11,182 nt of DNA, from assembly GCA_007135295.1 (NCBI GenBank), contig SLJD01000116.1, forward strand, positions 1 to 11,182, given 5' to 3'. Below the pieces are notes generated by a model that searched no databases, was not told the origin of the DNA, and worked only from the letters and a program-made list of their open reading frames with translations. This document shows positions 1 through 6,232 of this stretch, one piece after another. The stretch comes from Phycisphaerales bacterium. GTDB taxonomy: Bacteria > Planctomycetota > Phycisphaerae > Phycisphaerales > SM1A02. The translations under genes were made by a program, and so were the position numbers. The stretch's first letter is position 1. Every line of letters starts with the position of its first letter.

Positions 1-1
1 G

Positions 2-775
2 ACGCCGAGCGCCGACCCGGATCGGGAGCCGGGCGATGGTGAAGGCAGCCGCCAGGCTGGTCCCGTCGATCCGTTCGATCCGATTGGGCAATCGCAGCGA
101 TCGGCAGCAAACGGCGAGCCGGAGCGGACTGGAAAGGAGGGCGGCGGGGAGGACTCGGCGTTGCCGGAGCACGAGTCGAAGCCGCTCGGCACGCCGGGGG
201 ATCTCTTCGGAGCAGGCGACGGCGAGGACGGGGGCAACCTGGTCGGTTCGCTCGATCCGCGTGAGAACACGCTCAGCCGGACGCTGATCGCGCTCGCCGG
301 GGTGGTGGCGCTGATGGTGTTCCTGGCCGCGATGGTGCGACGATTCGGCGGGCCGCTGGCGGGAGGCGGGCGGCCGGCAGGGGTGCTGGAGATTCTGGCG
401 CGGTATCCGATCGGACGCGGCCAGCAGTTGATGATTCTGAAGATGAACCGGCGGGTGCTGCTCTTGCATCAGGCGGGGACGACGATGACGCCGGTCACGG
501 AAGTGACGGATCCGGATGAGGTGGCATCGCTGCTCGCACGGATCGAGGCGGGATCGTCACGTTCGAAAGCGGCAAGTTTCTCCGACATGCTCAGTCGGGA
601 ATCGCGGGCATCGACCGGCGCGCCGAGAACGGCGGCAAGCGGTCCGATGGCGCCGGGCGACGGGCCGCGCGGTCGTGGCGCCGGTGGCGGCGATTCGGTC
701 GACGGCTCGCAGACGGTTGACCTGACGCGTAACGCCGGGTTACTCAGCCGCCTGTTCGGAAAGGGGGGGCTGTGA
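2..775 (+). CDS. fliO: FliO, flagellar export assembly protein (5' end outside window)
   Basis: FliO is a small inner-membrane protein that helps FliP assemble into the flagellar export channel. The frame is open to the left edge, so the gene probably begins upstream. The first ~93 visible residues are rich in Asp, Glu, Gly and Pro, as expected for a disordered periplasmic segment. One transmembrane helix follows (visible residues 94-112, TLIALAGVVALMVFLAAMV), then RR and the FliO domain, including ARYPIGRGQQLMILKMN and a VLLLHQAG strand. A ~75-residue Ser/Gly-rich cytoplasmic tail ends in LLSRLFGKGGL. An internal TTG at 161 is preceded by GGGGAGG (146-152) at 8 bases and would give a 204-residue protein; it is the alternative start. 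The stop overlaps the fliP ATG by one base. Family assignment rests on the helix plus domain and on lying directly before fliP. The true N-terminus is unknown. Confidence 0.82.
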   Translation, partial: TPSADPDREPGDGEGSRQAGPVDPFDPIGQSQRSAANGEPERTGKEGGGEDSALPEHESKPLGTPGDLFGAGDGEDGGNLVGSLDPRENTLSRTLIALAGVVALMVFLAAMVRRFGGPLAGGGRPAGVLEILARYPIGRGQQLMILKMNRRVLLLHQAGTTMTPVTEVTDPDEVASLLARIEAGSSRSKAASFSDMLSRESRASTGAPRTAASGPMAPGDGPRGRGAGGGDSVDGSQTVDLTRNAGLLSRLFGKGGL

Positions 776-1671
776 TGGCAGGTTGCCGGCGGCGATGGGT
801 GCTTGTGGCGGCCGGCGCGGTGGCGTGCGGCGTGCTGACGTCAGCGGGGGCGGCGCAGGATCCGGTTCAGCCGGTGGGCGAGTTGAACCCGTTGCAGATT
901 CTCGAGGATGCGGGCGAGTCGGTGCCGGGTTACGAGGGCGGGCTGAGTTCGACGCTGAACATCATGCTGCTGCTGACGGTGCTGAGTCTCGCGCCGTCGG
1001 TGCTGATCATGTGCACGTGTTTCGTGCGGGTGATGGTGGTGATGGGGTTGCTGCGTCAGGCGCTGGGGACGCAGGGGTTGCCGCCGGGCCAGGTGCTCGT
1101 GGGGCTGAGCCTGTTCATCACGATCGTCGTGATGGCGCCGACGGGCGAGCGGATGTGGGAGGAAGGGATTCAGCCGTACATGACGGGCGAGGTCAGCGAC
1201 CATGAGGTGGCGTGGGAGCGGACGCGGCAGCCGCTGCGCGACTTCATGTTCGCGCAGATCGAGCACACGGGGAACTGGTCGAGTCTGTACATGATGCTCA
1301 ACTACCGGGGGGTGGACACGTCCGAGCCGCAGAACATCACGCGCTCGGATGTGGACATGATCAGTCTCGTGCCGGCGTTCATTCTCAGCGAGTTGCGGAC
1401 GGCGTTTCTGATCGGGTTTCAGGTGTATCTGCCGTTTCTCGTGATCGACATGGTGATCGCGAGTCTGCTGATCTCGATGGGCATGCTCATGCTCCCGCCG
1501 GTGCTGATCTCTCTGCCGTTCAAGCTGCTTCTGTTCGTGCTGGTCGACGGCTGGCAACTCGTCGTGGGGTCGACGATGTCGAGCATCGCGCAGGTCGAGT
1601 CGTTCGAAGAGGCGGCGGAATGGGCGGAACTCAGCCGGGCGGCGCTGCACTTCACAGGGGTGGCGTAGCGG
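775..1671 (+). CDS. fliP: FliP, flagellar type III export channel subunit
   Basis: FliP forms the ring of the FliP-FliQ-FliR channel through which flagellar proteins leave the cytoplasm. A Sec-type signal peptide is visible (residues 1-27: RRR, hydrophobic core, AGAA then Q), as is usual for FliP. Family hallmarks follow: CFVRVMVVMGLLRQALGT (82-99), LPPGQVLVGLSLF (102-114), SELRTAFLIGFQVYLPF (205-221), a Met-rich loop before PP (SMGMLMLPP, 234-242) matching the channel's methionine gasket, and LPFKLLLFVLVDGWQL (247-262). At 297 residues it is longer than the ~245 of enterobacterial FliP. The extra length lies in the periplasmic loop (about 150-195) and in a C-terminal tail of about 25 residues after IAQ. 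I prefer the ATG at 775, overlapping the fliO TGA, with the G-run SD at 763-769; a GTG at 772 is the alternative. The TAG stop ends close to 1668-1671. Confidence 0.95.
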
Positions 1672-1687
1672 CGGTGAACAAGTCATT

Positions 1688-1707
1688 GGCGGCGTGGCTC
1701 AGCCGCC
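1688..1707 (+). other. GC hairpin in the fliP-fliQ spacer
   Basis: GGCGGC (1688-1693) pairs with GCCGCC (1702-1707) across an 8-base loop. It sits about 25 bases before the fliQ start and is not followed by a T-run, so it does not look like an intrinsic terminator. It may tune fliQ translation or mRNA processing, but a six-pair GC stem can easily arise by chance in DNA this GC-rich. Confidence 0.3.
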
Positions 1708-1717
1708 GGAACGACAT

Positions 1718-1725
1718 GGAAAGGG
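1718..1725 (+). promoter_or_regulatory. Ribosome binding site deciding the fliQ GTG start
   Basis: GGAAAGGG lies 7 bases before the GTG at 1733. The same frame has a TGA stop at 1727-1729, so no start further upstream is possible. The next ATG in frame (1769) would remove the conserved N-terminal helix. The GTG is therefore the start. Confidence 0.7.
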
Positions 1726-1732
1726 TTGATCT

Positions 1733-1984
1733 GTGGAATTTCACGTTGACACGGTACGGCAGGCGCTCATGGAAGCGCTGATACTCGCGACGCCGATCCT
1801 TGGCGCGGGTCTGGTGATCGGGCTGGTTGTCAGTCTGTTCCAGGCGGTCACGCAGATCCAGGCGCAGACGCTGTCGTTCGTGCCGAAAATCATCGGCATG
1901 ATCGTGGTGGCGATCCTGCTGCTGGGGTGGATCGCGGTGCGGATGGCGGAATTCGCAATTGAGATGTTTCACTTTGCCGGCTGA
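1733..1984 (+). CDS. fliQ: FliQ, flagellar type III export channel subunit
   Basis: FliQ is a two-helix protein that wraps around the FliP/FliR channel and helps close it. The 83-residue product is close to the usual 89. It has an N-terminal amphipathic stretch (VDTVRQALMEAL), helix 1 (about 17-37, ending GLVIGLVVSLFQAVTQI), the conserved cytoplasmic loop QTLSFVPKI (45-53), and helix 2 (54-72). The loop motif (Q-x-x-TLSFxPKI) is the family signature. The start is GTG, fixed by an in-frame stop just upstream and a good SD. It lies about 60 bases after fliP and 74 before fliR, the normal gene order for flagellar export genes. Confidence 0.96.
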   Translation: MEFHVDTVRQALMEALILATPILGAGLVIGLVVSLFQAVTQIQAQTLSFVPKIIGMIVVAILLLGWIAVRMAEFAIEMFHFAG

Positions 1985-2058
1985 GTGGCCACGCTCCGGC
2001 ATCACGCCATCGTCGGCCGGCCGGTCTGTTCGCCACGGTTCTGAACGGATGATCGCCC

Positions 2059-2844
2059 GTGAATCAGTTCGTCATGCTGCTCGAACACGTGCCGTGGCTG
2101 ATGTTCGTGGCCTTTCGCATCGGCGGGCTGGCGATCTACGGGCCGGTCTTCGGTTCGCCGGCGATTCCGGTGCAGATCAAGGTCCTGTTCTCGATCATGG
2201 TCGCGCTGGCGATCTACCCGGTGGTGGCGGCGGGGCCGTACAGTGTGGACCTGCCGGCGCTGACGCTCTGGACGATCGCGGGGCTCGTGGCGATGGAACT
2301 GCTGATCGGGCTGACGATCGGATACCTCGCGAGCATGCCGCTCATGGCGGTGCAGACCGGCGGGCTGGTAATGGGCCAGCAGATGGGCCTGGGGTTCGCG
2401 CGGTTCTACAACCCGGCGGTCGAAGACGAAGCGGACGTGATCGGGCAGATCATGTTTTTCATGGTGCTGGCCGGCTTCGTGCTGATCGGCGGGCACGAGA
2501 TGATGCTCCTTGGCGTGATGCGGAGCTTCGATCATCTGCCGCTGGGGACGGTGATCGTCAACAAGGATCTGCTCGCGCTGCTGCTCGGGGCGCTGGCGGC
2601 GGCGTTCGAACTGGCGCTGCGGATCGCGCTGCCGCTGCTGGCGCTGATCTTCCTGGAAAGTGTAGCCATGGGATTCATCTCCAAGACGGTGCCGCAGCTC
2701 AACATCATGAGCCTCGGTTTTCCGCTGCGCATTCTGATGGGGACGGTGATCATCATTCTGGGGTTGATCGTCATCAACGATGTGGTGTTCGACTTCATCG
2801 ACTGGACGCTGTACGTGATGTTCGAATGGATCGAGTCGCAATGA
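2059..2844 (+). CDS. fliR: FliR, flagellar type III export channel subunit
   Basis: FliR completes the helical export channel with FliP and FliQ. The 261-residue length is typical. The sequence is almost entirely membrane helix, with family markers MGQQMGLGFARFYNP (105-119), HEMMLLGVMRSFDHLPLG (146-163) and the C-terminal signature SKTVPQLNIMSLGFPLRI (208-225). The start is GTG; a TGA at 2050-2052 in the same frame closes the upstream side and the SD is weak, so initiation may rely on reinitiation or coupling. An ATG five codons later (2074) is a possible alternative. flhB follows after 18 bases. Confidence 0.96.
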   Translation: MNQFVMLLEHVPWLMFVAFRIGGLAIYGPVFGSPAIPVQIKVLFSIMVALAIYPVVAAGPYSVDLPALTLWTIAGLVAMELLIGLTIGYLASMPLMAVQTGGLVMGQQMGLGFARFYNPAVEDEADVIGQIMFFMVLAGFVLIGGHEMMLLGVMRSFDHLPLGTVIVNKDLLALLLGALAAAFELALRIALPLLALIFLESVAMGFISKTVPQLNIMSLGFPLRILMGTVIIILGLIVINDVVFDFIDWTLYVMFEWIESQ

Positions 2845-2862
2845 CCTGACGCGGAGCCGGCC

Positions 2863-3933
2863 ATGGCCGAGGATCTCGGCGAAAAAACAGAAGAGCCGAC
2901 GCAGAAGCGCAAGGACGATGCGCGCGAAAAGGGCAACGTGGCCAAGAGTCAGGACCTCTCCGGGGTGCTGCTGCTCATCGGGGGGACGATCACGCTCTGG
3001 GCCGCCTCGGGCTGGCTCATGGGCGGCTTTACGGTCATGCTCGAACAGGTCCTCGCCGGGCAGTACGCCCCGGACGTCACCTCGCCGGACAGCGTGCTGG
3101 CAACGGCGAACTACGCCGCCGTGACGATGGCTCGCTACGTGCTGCCCGTGCTGCTGATCGCGTGGGCGGTGGCGATCCTTATGAACGTGATGCAGATCGG
3201 CATTCTCTTCTCGCCTCAGGCGATTCAGCCGAAGCTCAGCAAGATCAATCCGCTGAACGGATTCAAACGGATTTTCGGCCTCTCGGGGCTGGTCAAGGTG
3301 CTCATGGACACGATGAAGGTGGCCATCGTGGTGACAGTGAGCGTGCTGACCATCAAGCAGTACAACGACCGTATCCTCGTCATGCCGTACCTGACGGCGT
3401 TGCAGGGCATGGCGGAACTCGGACGGATGATGGTCGATCTGGCGATCCGCGTACTCGCCGTGTTGCTGCTGCTGGCGCTGCTTGACTTCGTGTACCAGAA
3501 ATGGAAGCACCAGCGCGATCTGCGGATGACCAAACAGGAAGTTAAGGACGAGATGAAGCAGTCGGACGGTGACCCGGAAGTCAAACGCCGCCGGATGCAG
3601 GTGCAGCAGCAGGTCGCGATGCAACGGGTTTCATCGGCCGTACCGGACGCGGATGTGGTCGTGACGAACCCGGAGCATATCTCGGTGGCGATCAAGTACG
3701 ACAGCGACCGGATGCACGCGCCGAAGGTGGTGGCAAAGGGGGCGGATTACCTGGCGATGCGGATCCGGCAGATCGCGATCACGCACAGCGTGCCCATCAT
3801 CGAGCGCAAGCCGCTGGCGCGGGCGCTGTACAAGCAGGTCGAGGTCGGCCAGGAAGTGCCGCCGGACTTCTACCAGGCCGTGGCCGAGATCCTCGCGTAC
3901 GTCTACCGGCTCAGCGGGAGGCAGGCCGGATGA
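2863..3933 (+). CDS. flhB: FlhB, export apparatus substrate-specificity switch
   Basis: FlhB switches the export machine from rod/hook substrates to filament substrates. The 356 residues show the usual layout: a charged N-terminus (EKTEEPTQKRKDDAREKG), four membrane helices (about 33-57, 90-117, 143-163, 189-210), a basic linker (QKWKHQRDLRMTKQEVKDE), then the cytoplasmic domain with DADVVVTNPEH, VVAKGADYLAMRIR, ERKPLARALYK and PPDFYQAVAEILAYVYRL. The autocleavage motif, normally NPTH, reads N269-P270-E271-H272. The cleaving Asn, the Pro and the His are kept, but Thr is replaced by Glu. The ATG has GGAG (2853-2856) 6 bases upstream. I am sure of the family; whether Glu alters cleavage is unknown. 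Confidence 0.97.
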   Translation: MAEDLGEKTEEPTQKRKDDAREKGNVAKSQDLSGVLLLIGGTITLWAASGWLMGGFTVMLEQVLAGQYAPDVTSPDSVLATANYAAVTMARYVLPVLLIAWAVAILMNVMQIGILFSPQAIQPKLSKINPLNGFKRIFGLSGLVKVLMDTMKVAIVVTVSVLTIKQYNDRILVMPYLTALQGMAELGRMMVDLAIRVLAVLLLLALLDFVYQKWKHQRDLRMTKQEVKDEMKQSDGDPEVKRRRMQVQQQVAMQRVSSAVPDADVVVTNPEHISVAIKYDSDRMHAPKVVAKGADYLAMRIRQIAITHSVPIIERKPLARALYKQVEVGQEVPPDFYQAVAEILAYVYRLSGRQAG

Positions 3934-4000
3934 TGCGACCGGTTGCTCCATGGACGGTCACGGACAGGACGCTTCGGTCGATCGACCATGGCGCTGATGC

Positions 4001-4007
4001 GGGGGGG
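4001..4007 (+). promoter_or_regulatory. G-run ribosome binding site for flhA
   Basis: A run of seven G lies 8 bases before the flhA ATG (4016). An in-frame TGA at 3995-3997 rules out a start much further upstream. The same kind of G7 tract (763-769) precedes fliP. Confidence 0.55.
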
Positions 4008-4015
4008 CTGCACTG

Positions 4016-6175
4016 ATGTCGCCGCTCCAGCAGCCCAACCTGCCGGCACCGTTGATGTGGATCGGCCGCAACAAGCACTTCCTCGTGCCGGTGGCGTTCC
4101 TGTCGCTGATCGTCGTGCTGGTCGTGCCGCTGCCGCCGGTGCTCATGGACGTGCTGATCTCGGCGAACATTTCGCTGGCGGCGGTGATTCTGCTGACGAC
4201 GATCTACATGAACCGGCCGCTGGAATTCAGCGTGTTTCCGGCGATTCTGCTGGCGACGACGCTGTTCCGGCTCGTGCTGAACGTGGCGACGACGCGGCTG
4301 ATTCTCTCGGCGGACGCGGACACGCCGGATCAGGCGACGGCGGTGGCGGGGCACGTGATCGAGGCGTTCGGCAATTTCGTCGCCGGCGACTCGCCGATCG
4401 TGGGAATCATCATCTTCACGATTCTGGTGATCGTGCAGTTCGTGGTGATCACGAAAGGCGCGACGCGGATGAGCGAGGTGTCGGCGAGGTTCACCCTCGA
4501 CGCCATGCCGGGCAAGCAGATGGCGATCGACGCCGACCTTTCGGCCGGTTTGATCGACGAGTCCGAAGCCCGCCGACGCCGCGAGGCGATCACGAGCGAA
4601 GCGGACTTCTACGGCGCGATGGACGGTGCGAGCAAGTTCGTCCGCGGCGACGCGATCGCGGGGATCATCATCACGCTCGTGAACATTGCCGGCGGCTTCG
4701 CGATCGGGGCGATCGAGAAGGGGTGGACGATGAGCGAGTCGCTGAGCGTCTTCACCCGGCTGACGATCGGCGACGGGCTGGTAACGCAGATTCCGTCGTT
4801 CATCATCGCGGTGGCGGCGGGGCTGATCGTGGCCCGGACGAACGATGAGGACACGATCGGCGAGGCGATTCCCAAGCAGTTGACCTCGCAGCCAATGGCG
4901 CTGTTCCTCATCGGCGGGTTCCTCATGCTGCTGGCGTTCACGCCGCTGCCGTCCATTCCATTGATGGGCGCGGGGCTGCTGGTCGGCGGGCTCGGCTGGG
5001 CGATGTTCACGCTGGCGCGTCTGACATCGAAGCAGAAGGAGGATGCCGCCCGGGCGGAGGCGGCCACGCAGGAGCCGAGCGAGCCGGCCCCGGTCGAGGA
5101 TCTGCTGACGATCGACACGATGGAAGTGGAGATCGGTTACGGGCTCGTGCAGCTTGTGGACAGTTCGCGTGGCGGTGACCTGCTCGACCGAATCTCGATG
5201 ATCCGCCGCCAGCTTGCGTCGGATGTGGGAATCGTCGTGCCGCCGATCCGCATCCGGGACAACATGCAACTGGATGCGAACACGTACCGGGTGAAGATCC
5301 GCGGGGCGGTGATCGGCTCGGGCGTCGTGTATCCCGATCACATGATGGCCATGGATTCGGGGCTGGCGAGCGGGCGGCTGGAAGGGATGGCCGGCAAGGA
5401 ACCGGCGTTCGGCCTGGACGCGATCTGGATCGAGCCGGGGCAGAAGCCACGGGCCGAGACGATGAACTACACCGTGGTCGATGCGACGAGCGTGGTGGCG
5501 ACGCATCTGACCGAACTGATCAAGCAGCACGGCGACGAGCTGTTGACGCGTGAAGAGGTCGCGAAGCTGCTCGATCAGTTGAAGAGCAAATCGCCGAAGC
5601 TGGTCGAGGAGGCGGTGCCGGGCGTTATCAAGCCGGGTGAGTTGCAGAAGGTGCTGCAGAACCTGCTGCGCGAACGTGTGCCGATCCGGGATCTGGAGAC
5701 GATCCTGGAGACGCTCGCCGACTGGGCGGCCCACACGAAGGACGTCGATGTGCTGACCGAGTACGTGCGGAACGCGCTGCGGCGGACGATCTCGATGATG
5801 TACGCTGAGCAGGATGAGGACGGCCGATCAAAGCTGTACTGCGTGACGATGGATCCGGCGGTCGAGGACCTGATCAACGGGTACATTGACCGCGGCCCGG
5901 GCGGGACGAGCATGTCGATTCCGCCGCAGGTCGCCAACCGGATCGCCTCGGCAGTGAGCGAGTCGTCCAAGCCGCTGATCAACGCGGGCCATCAGCTCGT
6001 GGTGCTGACCTCGCCGACGGTCCGGGCGCAGGTTCGGCAGATTCTCGAAGCCCACATGCCGGGGGTGGTGGTGCTGGCGTACAACGAAATCATCAAGGGG
6101 CTCGACGTCGAGTCGATGGGTCTTGTACAATTGCCTCAAGCCGACGCCGCACCTGCCGGGGTCGGGGCTGCGTGA
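4016..6175 (+). CDS. flhA: FlhA, flagellar export gate protein
   Basis: FlhA forms the nonameric ring of the export gate; it couples the proton gradient to export and docks chaperone-substrate complexes. The 719 residues are slightly above the usual ~690. The N-terminal membrane part has about eight helices (about 22-330) and carries the FHIPEP-family signature RMSEVSARFTLDAMPGKQM (151-169). MDGASKFVRGD (202-212) follows; its Asp203 is at the position of the Asp thought essential for proton coupling in Salmonella FlhA (matched by motif, not alignment). A short Ala/Glu linker (about 338-360) leads to the cytoplasmic domain: VEIGYGLVQLVD, PPIRIRDNMQL, IKPGELQKVLQNLL, LNLL-like VPIRDLETILETLADWA and VVVLAYNEI near the end. 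The last ~20 residues are a variable tail. Confidence 0.98.
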   Translation: MSPLQQPNLPAPLMWIGRNKHFLVPVAFLSLIVVLVVPLPPVLMDVLISANISLAAVILLTTIYMNRPLEFSVFPAILLATTLFRLVLNVATTRLILSADADTPDQATAVAGHVIEAFGNFVAGDSPIVGIIIFTILVIVQFVVITKGATRMSEVSARFTLDAMPGKQMAIDADLSAGLIDESEARRRREAITSEADFYGAMDGASKFVRGDAIAGIIITLVNIAGGFAIGAIEKGWTMSESLSVFTRLTIGDGLVTQIPSFIIAVAAGLIVARTNDEDTIGEAIPKQLTSQPMALFLIGGFLMLLAFTPLPSIPLMGAGLLVGGLGWAMFTLARLTSKQKEDAARAEAATQEPSEPAPVEDLLTIDTMEVEIGYGLVQLVDSSRGGDLLDRISMIRRQLASDVGIVVPPIRIRDNMQLDANTYRVKIRGAVIGSGVVYPDHMMAMDSGLASGRLEGMAGKEPAFGLDAIWIEPGQKPRAETMNYTVVDATSVVATHLTELIKQHGDELLTREEVAKLLDQLKSKSPKLVEEAVPGVIKPGELQKVLQNLLRERVPIRDLETILETLADWAAHTKDVDVLTEYVRNALRRTISMMYAEQDEDGRSKLYCVTMDPAVEDLINGYIDRGPGGTSMSIPPQVANRIASAVSESSKPLINAGHQLVVLTSPTVRAQVRQILEAHMPGVVVLAYNEIIKGLDVESMGLVQLPQADAAPAGVGAA

Positions 6176-6217
6176 GGATGATCGCAGCCGGTGTCCCGAA
6201 TCACCACCTCGCCCGCC

Positions 6218-6225
6218 AGGGAGGG
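6218..6225 (+). promoter_or_regulatory. Ribosome binding site deciding the flhF ATG start
   Basis: AGGGAGGG lies 7 bases before the ATG at 6233. A GTG at 6191 in the same frame would add 14 residues but lacks a comparable SD. FlhF proteins normally begin right at the MxLKTYRA-type strand, which supports 6233. Confidence 0.75.
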
Positions 6226-6232
6226 CAACACG

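Noticed and set aside
2002..3624. 540-residue open frame on the minus strand across fliR and flhB
   Set aside because: It is antisense to two certain genes, and its product is His/Arg/Gln-rich with no domain. Long open antisense frames are common in GC-rich genes with G/C third positions.
3943..4848. 301-residue plus-strand frame overlapping the start of flhA
   Set aside because: It is out of frame with FlhA, which has clear homology over the same bases, and the product is Arg/Gly/Asp-rich low complexity.
3911..5734. 607-residue open frame on the minus strand across flhA
   Set aside because: It shows the same antisense pattern: Arg/His-rich composition and full overlap with the conserved flhA.
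775..6175. Virulence-type (injectisome) secretion system instead of flagellum
   Set aside because: FlhF, FlhG and a FliA-class sigma factor follow on the same strand, and FlhA/FlhB motifs are flagellar, so the flagellar reading is far stronger.
6191..6232. GTG at 6191 as an upstream start for FlhF
   Set aside because: It would add 14 residues not seen in the family and has no SD like the AGGGAGGG that precedes the ATG at 6233.
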